Below, piece by piece: positions 45,976-54,518 of a DNA stretch of 64,000 bases. The notes under the pieces were generated by a model. That model was not told the DNA's origin. It saw nothing but the letters and a program-made list of their open reading frames with translations, and made no database searches. The first letter of the stretch is position 1. Every line of letters begins with the position of its first letter. Source of the stretch: Nocardia pseudobrasiliensis NBRC 108224 (GTDB taxonomy: Bacteria > Actinomycetota > Actinomycetes > Mycobacteriales > Mycobacteriaceae); the NCBI RefSeq assembly GCF_001613105.1, contig NZ_BDBS01000033.1, positions 81,575 to 145,574 of the forward strand, in the 5' to 3' direction. The translations under genes were made by a program, and so were the position numbers.

Positions 45976-46897
45976 GTGCCGACGGATCGGGCACGATGAT
46001 CGGCTTCCCGCCACCGTGGCGTCCGGAACCGAAGGCCTTCGGTGCCTCCGACAGCGGATAGCGGGGACCGACCAGAACGCGCAGACTGCCCTCGCGGACG
46101 AGGTTCACCAGCTCTGCCAGCCGAACTCGGTCCGCTTCGACGACGAAGAAGATCGTCCGGCCATCGCGCGGCCTGGCCTCTGAGGGCTCGCTGATGGTGA
46201 CCAGGGTGCCACCCGCGCGGACCAATCCGGCCGAGCGTTCGAGGATCTCTCCGCCGAACACGTCCAGGACCACGTCGACTTCGCCGACGTCCTCCAGACG
46301 CTCGGTCTGCAGGTCGACGAAGGCGTCGGCGCCCAGATCGAGTGCGACGTCACGGTTACCGGCGCGGCCCGTGCCGATAACCCGCGCGCCTGCCCTGTGC
46401 GCGAGCTGCACCGCGATCGATCCCACGCCGCCCGCCGCGCCGTGGATCAGGACGGTCTGCCCGGGTTGGATCCGGGCGTGGTCGAACAGCGCCTGCCACG
46501 CGGTCAGACCGGAGACCGGCAAGGCGGCGCCGACGGTGTGGTCGACGTCCGCCGGGAGGGGTGCGAGGTTGCGGGCCTCGACCGCGGTGTACTCGGCGAG
46601 CGATCCGTCTCGGGTCCAATCGGCGAGCCCGAACACCCGCTGTCCGACAGTGAGACCGGTGGTGCCGTATCCGAGTTCAGCCACGACGCCCGACAATTCG
46701 TGACCGGGCACGCTGGGGGTCCGATCGCGGCCCGCTCGGTCCGTCCAAGTTCCCGGCCAATCCAGTTCGCCGGAGGTGAAGCCGGCCGCGCAGACCCGCA
46801 CGATGACGTCGTTCTCGGCAGCGTGTGGGTAGGGGTGATCAGTCAGGGTCAAACCATCGAGCCCGGCTGCTTGGTCCTTGACGGTGATGGCCTTCAT
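45968..46897 (-). CDS. NADPH:quinone-reductase-like MDR alcohol dehydrogenase
   Basis: This 309-aa protein starts MKAITVKDQAAGLDGLTLTD. It has GHELSGVVAELG near 70, the nucleotide motif HGAAGGVGSIAVQLAHRAGA near 145-165 and a zinc-free QOR-type layout. The ATG at 46897 is chosen because the family motif starts there; a longer frame upstream is rejected. It is convergent with the monooxygenase remnant and overlaps it by 8 bp. Confidence 0.85.
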   Translation of the reverse strand: MKAITVKDQAAGLDGLTLTDHPYPHAAENDVIVRVCAAGFTSGELDWPGTWTDRAGRDRTPSVPGHELSGVVAELGYGTTGLTVGQRVFGLADWTRDGSLAEYTAVEARNLAPLPADVDHTVGAALPVSGLTAWQALFDHARIQPGQTVLIHGAAGGVGSIAVQLAHRAGARVIGTGRAGNRDVALDLGADAFVDLQTERLEDVGEVDVVLDVFGGEILERSAGLVRAGGTLVTISEPSEARPRDGRTIFFVVEADRVRLAELVNLVREGSLRVLVGPRYPLSEAPKAFGSGRHGGGKPIIVPDPSALN

Positions 46898-47124
46898 GTC
46901 CCCAGACGTTAATCCGTTTTCGGGTCGAAACCTGGGTTCAGGCCAATCGGCCGGTACGAATCGCCGCACGGAAGGCATTCATGAGGTCGGCGCGAACATT
47001 GCGGCCGATACGGCCTATATGCAGGTCGAGGCCGGACGTCCGGGTGCCATGACCCCCGTGCGCGGTCACATCGGGGAATGATACGGATCGATCACACGAG
47101 GCCGGCGAATCCGGCACGAGTTCT

Positions 47125-47820
47125 TCATATTTCGTCGCCATGGTCTCGCGTCGCACCGCCGGCGAGCAGGCCGTCGATGACGACGTCGATGGCGACGCGG
47201 AAGCGCTGCTCGGCATCGCCGGTGACGAGCTCGGTGGCGTACGTGGTGAGCAGCGGGAACCGGTCGCGCGGGAGGCCGGTGAAAGTCGCGTAGCTCGCGT
47301 CGCCCGGTTCGCCGCTGTTGGCGCGCCGCATATCGGGCTCGACGGCGGAGTGGGTCACCAGGGTCGCGAAGATGTCGGTGGCCCAGGCGGCTTGCTGGGG
47401 CGCGATCCCGCCGGCGAGCAGGATTCCCAGCTGGTTCTCGACCAACTGCAGGCTCGCGTCGGTGGCTGGCGCCTCGGCCATGAGCGTCGTGGCGATTCCA
47501 GGATGCGTAACCAGTGCACGCCGGACGCGTTCGAGCAGCGCGTGCAATTGCTCGCGCCAGCGCGTGGGGTCCGGCGTCTCGAGTTCGACGGTGGCGAAGA
47601 CGCGCTGCTGCATCGCCTGGATCAGGCCCTCGCGTCCGGAGACGTAGACGTAGAGCGAGGAAGGTCCGGTGTCCAGGGCGGCCGCGACCTTCCGCATCGT
47701 GACCGCCTGCAGGCCCTCGGACTGCAGCAGTGTCAGCGCTGCGTCCACGACGACGTCCACGCTCAGCGGCGCCTTGGCGGGGCGGTCACGGGTCGAGCGC
47801 TGGCGGCTCGTGGGGTTCAT
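47125..47820 (-). CDS. TetR-family regulator
   Basis: This 231-aa protein has an N-terminal HTH (VVVDAALTLLQSEGLQAVTM then RKVAAALDTGPSSLYVYV, residues 23-62) and a TetR_C_1-like ligand domain. It is divergent from the LLM oxidoreductase, with two identical palindromes between them, so it almost certainly represses that gene and perhaps itself. Confidence 0.88.
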   Translation of the reverse strand: MNPTSRQRSTRDRPAKAPLSVDVVVDAALTLLQSEGLQAVTMRKVAAALDTGPSSLYVYVSGREGLIQAMQQRVFATVELETPDPTRWREQLHALLERVRRALVTHPGIATTLMAEAPATDASLQLVENQLGILLAGGIAPQQAAWATDIFATLVTHSAVEPDMRRANSGEPGDASYATFTGLPRDRFPLLTTYATELVTGDAEQRFRVAIDVVIDGLLAGGATRDHGDEI

Positions 47821-47896
47821 CGGTGGGGGGAACTCCTGAGAGTGACGTGGTGAACAGTGGCGGGCCTGGTGGACCGACTTCAGTCTAGCGTACTCT

Positions 47897-47925
47897 GTTC
47901 GTTACGAACGACGTTCGTTACGAAC
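47897..47925. promoter_or_regulatory. double palindromic TetR operator
   Basis: GTTCGTTACGAAC occurs twice exactly (47897-47909 and 47913-47925) with a 16-bp centre-to-centre spacing. Each copy is a near-perfect dyad (GTTCGT/ACGAAC). The position between the divergent tetR and LLM genes makes these the likely operators. Confidence 0.75.
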
Positions 47926-47965
47926 GATGTTCTACCAGCTCTACCTCATCTCCCGGAGGCACCTC

Positions 47966-48889
47966 ATGGCCACCAGCCACAACCGCAAAGTCCTGTTCGG
48001 CCTCGGACTCGAGAACGGCATTCACCAGGTGCGCGACATGCACCGGCACGCCCGCGGCGCCGACGAGGCCGGTCTCGATTTCTTCAGCCTCAGCGACCAC
48101 CCCACAGCCGCGGATCGGGTCGACGCGTACGCCACGCTCGGCTTCGTACTGGGCGCGACCAGCACGATCAGCGGCGGCGTGATCTGCACGAATCTGTTCA
48201 GCCGCCCCGCGCCCATGCTCGCGCGGACCATTGCCGGATTGTCCGCGCATTCCGGTGATCGGGCGATTCTCGTGCTCGGAGCGAACGGGTCTCCGTCGGA
48301 AGTCGACCCACTCGGTATCCCTCGCCTGTCGCCCGGTGCGCGCATTCGTTGCCTGGAGGAGGCGATCATCGTCGTGAGAGCCCTCACCGGCGGCGGTGAG
48401 CCGGTCACCTTCGACGGCGAGTTCTATCAGGTCACCGCCCTGATGCCGACTCCGTCACCCACGCCGCCGATCTGGGTGGGCGTGGGCGGCCCGAAGGGCC
48501 TGGCCGTCACCGGACGCCGCGCGGACGGCTGGATCCCGCCACATGCGGCAGACTGGCGAAGCGAGCTGGTCGCCTCGGCGCGACCAATCATCGAAGAGGC
48601 GGCGGTTTCGGCCGGACGACAGCCGAACGACGTCGGCACTGTCTACCTGGTGGCGGGGCCTGTCACCCGGGACCCGGTTCCGCCGTCGCAGACCCGCGAC
48701 GCCGGGGGCCGCTGGGCAGGCGGCGGGGTCCAGCAGTGGGTGGAGGAGCTCACCTTCGCCGTACTCGAAGGCGGCGCAACCGGATTCAACTACCTGGTCC
48801 GTCCCGGCGAAAGCCATGACGACACATCCCTGCGCCGCTGGACGGACGAAGTCGTACCCGCGGTCCGCGCGGCAATCGCCGAGCGCTGA
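47966..48889 (+). CDS. LLM-class F420/FMN-dependent oxidoreductase
   Basis: This 307-aa luciferase-like TIM barrel has FGLGLENGIHQV at the start, FFSLSDHP near 38, RLSPGARIRCLEEAIIVVRAL near 120 and PPIWVGVGGPKGLAVTGRRADGW near 170-192. Many actinobacterial members use F420. The ATG at 47966 is preceded by CGGAGG. It is probably derepressed by a ligand of the neighbouring TetR; the substrate is unknown. Confidence 0.85.
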   Translation: MATSHNRKVLFGLGLENGIHQVRDMHRHARGADEAGLDFFSLSDHPTAADRVDAYATLGFVLGATSTISGGVICTNLFSRPAPMLARTIAGLSAHSGDRAILVLGANGSPSEVDPLGIPRLSPGARIRCLEEAIIVVRALTGGGEPVTFDGEFYQVTALMPTPSPTPPIWVGVGGPKGLAVTGRRADGWIPPHAADWRSELVASARPIIEEAAVSAGRQPNDVGTVYLVAGPVTRDPVPPSQTRDAGGRWAGGGVQQWVEELTFAVLEGGATGFNYLVRPGESHDDTSLRRWTDEVVPAVRAAIAER

Positions 48890-48909
48890 CCGACCGGCGA
48901 CCCGCCATA

Positions 48910-49110
48910 TCACCGTCGCCTGTAGCGCCGCGGAAGTTGTGGCGTGGTCATGGCCAGGTGGTCTTGGAGTTCGGCGTGCCGGAACTGGTAGACCGGTCCG
49001 ACGCTGCATAGCAGTCCGAGCCTGTGGGCGTCGTCGAGGAAGGCCATCGTTCGGCGCACGGCAGGAGGCCAAGGTCGAGTTCGCGAGGTTGCCGCTCGCC
49101 GAGCCGCCAC
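48910..49110 (-). pseudogene. C-terminal remnant of a NACHT/STAND protein
   Basis: The minus-strand frame ends with AFLDDAHRLGLLCSVGPVYQ and FRHAELQDHLA, a motif typical of the C-terminal ends of actinobacterial NACHT ATPases. About 45 residues match, and no P-loop exists upstream. The 370-bp stretch 48890-49258 holds nothing else that I can support. Confidence 0.5.
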
Positions 49111-49258
49111 ATCACCTCGCGACGCTGGCGCACACCTACCCCGCCGTGACCGCTGCTACCTCCCCAAAAGCATTGGCAGCGGCCACATTCCACTCATGTT
49201 CGGTGAAATCAAGTATCCCCTGGCACACCCGTCCTACTCGGGAGGCGAGTTCTACCGC

Positions 49259-49492
49259 TCAGATCGAGCGGATCCACAGTTGCCAGCCGCTACCTTGCTG
49301 ACCATAGACGCAGTCGGGCCGGGTGTCGGAGCTGCCGTACCACGCCTGCCACTTTTCCCCCGCCTGCACGCACGCCGACTGAGTCTCGTACTCGCCGATG
49401 AACGTGCCCTCGGCACTCGCGTTGCCCGCCACCGCCCCGACCACAACCAATGCGGCGGCACAGGCCGCAAATGATCTCCATACTGTTCGCAT
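49259..49492 (-). CDS. small secreted protein (77 aa precursor)
   Basis: MRTVWRSFAACAAALVVVGAVAG followed by NASA is a clear signal peptide (residues 1-27). The mature part of about 50 residues contains two Cys (CVQAGEKW and DCVYGQQG), likely a disulfide, and ends WQLWIRSI. The start at 49492 is chosen so that the signal peptide is N-terminal; a longer start at 49528 is possible. The family is unknown; such small exported two-Cys proteins are common in Nocardia and Mycobacterium. Confidence 0.65.
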   Translation of the reverse strand: MRTVWRSFAACAAALVVVGAVAGNASAEGTFIGEYETQSACVQAGEKWQAWYGSSDTRPDCVYGQQGSGWQLWIRSI

Positions 49493-49837
49493 GCCGGCAA
49501 CCTTGCCAGAATAGGACACCGAATCCATGACCCAAGGATTGGGAGATTGCGGCAGCTATGTGCCCTTATGTAGTGGACGACGGCGGTTACGACCCCGAAC
49601 CTGAGGTTCCTCCGCGTGCCCCTGAGTGCCCGTTTCCAAACTGATTGTTCAGCGGGATTGTGGGGTGGGGGAGGCGTTACGCGGGCGAATCGACGGAAAA
49701 GCCCGCTGGTGAAGCCGACGATTGCGCGGAAACTGCACCACCGCAGCAGGTTTCCGATTCTGGTGGCGCATCCACGATGGGGCGGCTCCCATCCAGGGCT
49801 GTTGCGACTTCTGGGACCCTACAGCCGCCGCCGAACG
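49493..49837. other. 345-bp stretch without a supported gene
   Basis: Short open frames exist (for example 28 codons ending at the TGA near 49641, and a 74-codon frame ending at 49869), but none has a ribosome-binding site, recognisable motifs or sensible codon use. I see no hairpin strong enough to call a terminator for dnaB. Confidence 0.4.
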
Positions 49838-52429
49838 TCAACCCCGTGCCATGTCCACGAAACGACTGAGGTGCAGCTGGTGGGCGACCGTGATGGTGGC
49901 GGTGGGGCCGTTTCGGTGTTTGCCGAGGATGAGGTCGGCCTCGCCGCCTCGGGGGTCGTCGCGTTCGAAGGCGTCCGGGCGGTGCAGCAGGATGACCATA
50001 TCGGCGTCCTGTTCGAGCGAGCCGGATTCGCGGAGGTCGGAGACCATGGGGCGCTTATCGGTTCGCTGTTCGGGACCTCGGTTCAGCTGGCTGATCGCGA
50101 TGACCGGAACCTCGAGCTCCTTGGCGAGCAGTTTGAGGCTTCGGGAGAATTCCGAGACCTCTTGCTGACGGGATTCGACCTTCTTGCCGGAGGTCATCAG
50201 CTGAAGGTAGTCGACCACCACGAGCCGCAGATCGTGACGCTGCTTGAGCCGCCGCGCCTTCGCGCGAATTTCCATCATGGTCATATTCGGCGAATCGTCC
50301 ACGAACAGCGGAGCTTCGCTGATCTCACTCATCCGCCGCGCCAATTTCGTCCAGTCGTCATCACTCATCCGACCCGCACGCATATCACCGAGCTTGATCT
50401 TCGCCTCCGCCGACAGCAGACGCATGACAATCTCGGTGCGACTCATTTCCAGCGAGAAGATGACACTCGCCAAACCATGCTTGATCGAACAGCTCCGCAT
50501 GAAATCCATTCCGAGCGTGGAATTGTGCGTCGGAACCATGGATCGGCCGGCGAGGTAGAGATGATCGGCATTGTCGACCTCGACGCAGCGTACGGGGATG
50601 CTCGCGATGCGTCGCACGTCCACGATGTATCGAGAACCGGAACGGGCCGTGCCGTGGCTCGCGCGGCGTTGCTTGTGCAGCAAGTTCTTTCGGTACAGAC
50701 CGAAAACTTCGTCGTCGGTCGAGAAGGTCAGTGTGTAGGCCGTCGACGTATGGGCGAACCGACCGGCGACATTCTTGGTCGACATCTGGCAGCGGTATCC
50801 CAGACCGACGATCAACTCCTCGACATCACGTGCGAGCTTCTCGTTGGTGACTGTGAACTGGACGGAACCAGCATGTGTGACTGTCCCGTCGGTATCCAGC
50901 AATCCGGCGAGCAGACTGCGGCGTTGACGTTCGGAGGCGCGCAGATACTCGATCGGAATGTGCTTGTCGTCGAGTACACCGATCGTGCGCAGCCGAGCCT
51001 GCACCGTACCGATCGAATTGCGGCACGTCTGGCACAGACGTAGCCCAATCGAGGGGCCGCCGCAATTGCGGCAGGTCGGTTGCGGAACCGGAGCGGAGAG
51101 AAAGCGGGCTTTGCCGCCACAGGATCGACCGCACGTCCGGACTTCGCTTGTGAACGGGACGAATTCGGCTCCGCAAACTACACACGCACGTGCTGGGACG
51201 GGTTCGTCCGCAGGAAGTTGCAGGCTGTACCGGAGGATGGCGGTCGACGACGGCACGGCGACTATTCCTTCGCCCTCGATCCGAGCGACGATCTCCGGAT
51301 CGGCGGTTGTCAGCTGCGCGCAGGCCGAAGTGCCATCGCCGAGCCAAGCGCCGAGCGTGTACGGCGGGACCAGCAGATCACGAGGCGGAAGCTGAAGCGG
51401 TCGAGCGTTGGTCACCGAATGGTTCAGTCGTCGATCAGCGGTCTCGCATCGAAGGCTGGCGGCGATCTCCGCGGTGGTGCGTATTGCGGCGGATTGCTTG
51501 GCGGAGCGCCGCGATGAACGAGTCTCGGTCAACCATTGATGCTGCTCGTCGGCGATGATCACGGTGCCGTCGGAGAATTCGATCTCATAGCACGGCCGGT
51601 CCGACATGACCTCGGTCGTGGCCACGACGCGGGTGGGCCGACCGTCGGCATCGATCAGGTGGTCGCCGACAGCGACCTCGCCCATCGTGGTCCAGCCCGT
51701 CGGTGTCGGCAGCGGCGTATCCAGGGCGAGCGCCTTACCGACGCCGGGTCGCGCGGCGACGATGATCATCTGGCCCGGGTGCAGGCCGTTGGTTATTTCG
51801 TCGAGTTCGGTGAAACCGGTTGGGACGCCGAGGGACATGCCGCCGCGGCTGGCGATGGAGTCGATTTCGTCCATCGTGGGCTGGAGCAGTTCCTCGAGGG
51901 GCATGAAATCGTCGCTGGAGCGGCGCTCGGTGACCTCGTAGATCTCGGCCTGGGCGCGGTCGACGACCTCGGCGACGTCTTGGCCGTCGGCGCCCGCGTA
52001 GCCGTACTGGACGATGCGGGTGCCCGCCTCGACCAGGCGGCGCAGAACCGACTTCTCCGCAACGATTTCCGCGTAGTAGGAGGCGTTGGCGGCGGTGGGG
52101 ACGGTTTGGGTCAGAGTGACCAGATAGGGCGGGCCGCCGATGCGCTTGAGTTCGCCGCGGCGGTCGAGGGCGGCGGCGACGGTGACCGGGTCGGCGGGTT
52201 CGCCGCGGCCGTAGAGGTCGAGCACAGCGTCGTAGACGGCCTGATGCGCGGGGCGGTAGAAGTCGCCGGGGCGCAACACCTCCACCACATCGGCGATGGC
52301 GTCCTTGGACAGCAGCATGCCGCCCAGCACCGACTGTTCGGCCGCCATATCGTGCGGCGGCTGGCGACCGAAATCCTCACCGGGAGCGTCCTGATAGTCC
52401 GAGTGTCCGCGATCGTCGACGACTGCCAC
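49838..52429 (-). CDS. dnaB: replicative DNA helicase DnaB with intein
   Basis: This is an 863-aa precursor. The N-terminal domain (EQSVLGGMLLSKDAIADVVE) and RecA-like helicase domain match Mtb DnaB closely, including VIVAARPGVGK, FSLEMSRTEIVMRLL, VVVDYLQLMTSG and DLRESGSLEQDADMVILLHR. The intein interrupts the P-loop after Lys232 (GVGK/STLGMDF), so splicing is needed for ATP binding. The spliced helicase would be 459 aa. The Mtb dnaB intein sits at a different site, before the ESG-SLEQ motif, which is uninterrupted here. The GTG at 52429 corresponds to MAVVDD of Mtb; a longer frame from 52639 is rejected. DnaB unwinds DNA at the replication fork. Confidence 0.95.
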   Translation of the reverse strand: MAVVDDRGHSDYQDAPGEDFGRQPPHDMAAEQSVLGGMLLSKDAIADVVEVLRPGDFYRPAHQAVYDAVLDLYGRGEPADPVTVAAALDRRGELKRIGGPPYLVTLTQTVPTAANASYYAEIVAEKSVLRRLVEAGTRIVQYGYAGADGQDVAEVVDRAQAEIYEVTERRSSDDFMPLEELLQPTMDEIDSIASRGGMSLGVPTGFTELDEITNGLHPGQMIIVAARPGVGKALALDTPLPTPTGWTTMGEVAVGDHLIDADGRPTRVVATTEVMSDRPCYEIEFSDGTVIIADEQHQWLTETRSSRRSAKQSAAIRTTAEIAASLRCETADRRLNHSVTNARPLQLPPRDLLVPPYTLGAWLGDGTSACAQLTTADPEIVARIEGEGIVAVPSSTAILRYSLQLPADEPVPARACVVCGAEFVPFTSEVRTCGRSCGGKARFLSAPVPQPTCRNCGGPSIGLRLCQTCRNSIGTVQARLRTIGVLDDKHIPIEYLRASERQRRSLLAGLLDTDGTVTHAGSVQFTVTNEKLARDVEELIVGLGYRCQMSTKNVAGRFAHTSTAYTLTFSTDDEVFGLYRKNLLHKQRRASHGTARSGSRYIVDVRRIASIPVRCVEVDNADHLYLAGRSMVPTHNSTLGMDFMRSCSIKHGLASVIFSLEMSRTEIVMRLLSAEAKIKLGDMRAGRMSDDDWTKLARRMSEISEAPLFVDDSPNMTMMEIRAKARRLKQRHDLRLVVVDYLQLMTSGKKVESRQQEVSEFSRSLKLLAKELEVPVIAISQLNRGPEQRTDKRPMVSDLRESGSLEQDADMVILLHRPDAFERDDPRGGEADLILGKHRNGPTATITVAHQLHLSRFVDMARG
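50522..51733 (-). mobile_element. class 3 intein with LAGLIDADG endonuclease in DnaB
   Basis: This 404-aa intein begins ALALDTPLPTPTGWTTMGEV, with Ala rather than Cys at position 1, and ends SMVPTHN before extein Ser. The class 3 triad is visible: Trp in DEQHQWLT, Cys in VRCVEVDNADHLYLAG and Thr in VPTHN. LAGLIDADG blocks LGAWLGDG and LAGLLDTDG indicate a homing endonuclease. A Cys-rich insert with CVVC, CGRSC, CRNC and CQTC between them looks like zinc ribbons. All splicing and endonuclease motifs look intact, so it may still be mobile. Confidence 0.9.
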
Positions 52430-53034
52430 CAGACTCGACCGTCCTCTCTCATCACGCCCGGTTCCGAGGTTATCGATGTCTGGTTGTACGCCTCGGGTAC
52501 GACACGTTCCGGATCCGTACCGAACCGATCGACCCGGGTTGTGCGGGCCTCGTGGCGAGGGCAGCAAACCGATGGTGTGCTCGGTAGGTAACGCGGAACG
52601 CGACCGTCCTGGGCGTCGGATCACGACACCGGGAGCCAACCTTAGGGACCGAACTGGGGACTACCAAACCGAAATGTGCACACGTCTGTGGATAATCTGG
52701 GGACAGTTCACCCGCTGTTGTGCAGGCCCTGTGTACTACCTGGGGAAAAGGTAGGTCACATCAATGATTCCCACTGATAGCGGGCCATTTTCGAAGCTAT
52801 CCACCTGTGGATCGATAACGCCTCGGCGTGTCGTTCAAGATGAACAGCCGGGCGTGTTGGGTTAACAGTGCTCTCTCCGGTTATGGCGTGGATCACAATA
52901 CGGGTGGTCGGTTCCGAAAATTGTCCCCAAACCATCCCGAACTGGGGCTAATTCCGTGACCACCGCGTTCGCGTTGACGGCGCTACCTCGAAGCGACAAG
53001 AGAGCTAATCGATAGCTATTTGTTCGGAAGCGCA
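52430..53034. promoter_or_regulatory. long rplI-dnaB intergenic region with DnaA-box-like sites
   Basis: This is a 605-bp non-coding stretch. TGTGGATAA at 52687-52695 is a perfect DnaA box (complement of TTATCCACA). TATCCACCT (52798-52806) and TGTGGATCG (52806-52814) are imperfect and head to head. TTGTCCCCA at 52921-52929 is one base from the actinobacterial consensus TTGTCCACA. CTGGGG occurs four times (52654, 52697, 52740, 52942). It presumably holds the dnaB promoter. Confidence 0.5.
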
Positions 53035-53075
53035 GCCGAAGGCCACCCTCGGGATGTTCGAGGGTGGCCTTCGGC
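53035..53075 (-). terminator. terminator of the rpsF-ssb-rpsR-rplI operon
   Basis: GCCGAAGGCCACCCTCG (53035-53051) and CGAGGGTGGCCTTCGGC (53059-53075) form a perfect 17-bp stem with a 7-nt loop, 21 bp after the rplI stop. Confidence 0.9.
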
Positions 53076-53096
53076 GAATTCGCTAGGGCAGCGCCG

Positions 53097-53552
53097 TCAC
53101 TCGGCGGCGACGACCTGCAGGTCGACCTTGGCGGCGACGTCGGGGTGCAGATGCACCACGATGCCGTGCTTGCCGGTGGTCTTGATATGCGACTTCGGCA
53201 GCTCGATGCTGCGCTTGTCGACGACCGGGCCGCCGGCGGTCTTGATGGCGCCCGCGACATCGGCCGAGGTGACCGAGCCGAACAGCTTGCCGGTGCCGGC
53301 GGTCTTCACCGACAGCGACACGCCCGTCAGGCCCTCGATGGCCTGCTTGAGCTCGTTGGCGTGGTCCAGGTCGCGCACGCGGCGGGCGTCCTGCGCCCGG
53401 CGGATGCCCTCGACCTGCTTCTGCGCGCCCTTGGTGGCGGGAATCGCCAGGCCGCGCGGCAGCAGGAAGTTACGGCCGTAACCGTCCTTGACCTCGACGG
53501 TGTCGCCGGGGGCACCGAGGTTGTCCACATCAGCGGTAAGAATCAGCTTCAT
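53097..53552 (-). CDS. rplI: 50S ribosomal protein L9
   Basis: This 151-aa protein begins MKLILTADVDNLGAPGDTVE. It has the N-terminal L9 RNA-binding domain (VKDGYGRNFLLPRGLAIPAT) and, after a long helix, the C-terminal domain (GKLFGSVTSADVAGAI). The length is normal. It is the last gene of the ribosomal operon and is followed by its terminator. L9 binds the L1-stalk base of 23S rRNA and helps keep the reading frame. Confidence 0.97.
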   Translation of the reverse strand: MKLILTADVDNLGAPGDTVEVKDGYGRNFLLPRGLAIPATKGAQKQVEGIRRAQDARRVRDLDHANELKQAIEGLTGVSLSVKTAGTGKLFGSVTSADVAGAIKTAGGPVVDKRSIELPKSHIKTTGKHGIVVHLHPDVAAKVDLQVVAAE

Positions 53553-53568
53553 CGTGTGCCTCCCGTTC

Positions 53569-53820
53569 TCAGCGAGCCGTGGACACGTACGGCAGCAGCG
53601 CTACCTCGCGGCTGTTCTTCACCGCGACGGCGATGTCGCGCTGGTGCTGCACGCAGTTGCCGGTGACGCGACGGGCACGAATCTTGCCGCGGTCACTGAC
53701 GTACTTGCGCAGCAGTGCCGTGTCCTTGTAGTCGATGTTGACCGTGCCGGTCTTGCTTTCCTTGCAGAACGTGCACGCCTTCTTCTTCAGCACCTTTTCG
53801 CGCGCCGGTGCTTTGGCCAT
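53569..53820 (-). CDS. rpsR: 30S ribosomal protein S18 (zinc-binding form)
   Basis: This 83-aa protein carries KKKACTFCKESKTGTVNIDY and RARRVTGNCVQHQRDIA. The Cys residues (CxxC plus a later Cys) mark the zinc-binding C+ form, as in Mtb RpsR1. In mycolata the C- form is encoded elsewhere and is induced by zinc limitation. The ATG at 53820 is chosen by homology. It lies 16 bp before rplI. Confidence 0.96.
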   Translation of the reverse strand: MAKAPAREKVLKKKACTFCKESKTGTVNIDYKDTALLRKYVSDRGKIRARRVTGNCVQHQRDIAVAVKNSREVALLPYVSTAR

Positions 53821-53875
53821 TGTCTTACTCCGTAATGCCTGGGAGCCGTGCGTGGCTCCTGGTGAAAGCCGTTGT

Positions 53876-54415
53876 CTAGAACGGCGGTTCGTCGTCCATG
53901 CCGCCCCCGAAGGAGCCAGCCGCGGGGGCGCTGCCCCAGGGGTCGTCGCCGGCGTTCTGTCCGCCGCGACCACCGCCGCTGGGAGCGTTGTTGAAACCCC
54001 CACCACCACCGGAGTTACCGCCGCCGCCGAAGCCGCCGCCACCACCGCCACGGGTGGTTTTGTTGACCTTGGCGGTGGCATACCGCAGGGAGGGACCGAC
54101 CTCGTCGACCTCGAGTTCGACGACCGTGCGCTTCTCACCCTCGCGGGTTTCGTAGGAGCGCTGCTTGAGTCGTCCACTCACGATCACGCGAGAGCCTCGG
54201 GTCAGGCTCTCGGCGACATTTTCCGCAGCTTCACGCCAGATGTTGCAGCGCAGGAAGAGGGCCTCGCCGTCTTTCCATTCATTGCTGTTCCGATCGAACA
54301 CGCGGGGTGTCGACGCGACGGTGAAATTCGCCACCGCCGCTCCCGCGGGCGTGAATCGAAGCTCCGGATCGGCCGTCAAATTTCCGATGACGGTGATGAC
54401 CGTGTCGCCTGCCAT
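53876..54415 (-). CDS. ssb: single-stranded DNA-binding protein
   Basis: This 179-aa protein starts MAGDTVITVIGNLTADPELRF. It has the OB-fold (ATVKN-like VANFTVASTPRVFDRNSNEWKDGEALF, residues 30-56), a Gly-rich low-complexity linker (130-165) and the acidic tip DDEPPF that recruits replication and repair partners. It lies 55 bp before rpsR and 103 bp after rpsF, the usual actinobacterial order. Confidence 0.97.
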   Translation of the reverse strand: MAGDTVITVIGNLTADPELRFTPAGAAVANFTVASTPRVFDRNSNEWKDGEALFLRCNIWREAAENVAESLTRGSRVIVSGRLKQRSYETREGEKRTVVELEVDEVGPSLRYATAKVNKTTRGGGGGGFGGGGNSGGGGGFNNAPSGGGRGGQNAGDDPWGSAPAAGSFGGGMDDEPPF

Positions 54416-54518
54416 GGTTCCTCCTGGTCTCCGGTGCAGTCCGCATGCACTCGCTCGGTTGCGCTAGAGCCTAGAGACAGGCACCGACGACTACGAGTGT
54501 TGATGCGGGGAGAGGGGA

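Noticed and set aside
46938..47141. 67-codon minus-strand frame (MATKYEELVPDSPASCD) after tetR
   Set aside because: There is no ribosome-binding site, it overlaps the tetR end, and the composition is that of a shadow frame. The 227-bp gap 46898-47124 shows nothing else.
49645..49869. 74-codon plus-strand frame near the dnaB end
   Set aside because: It has a TTG start without a ribosome-binding site, no motif, and overlaps dnaB; evidence is too weak for a gene.
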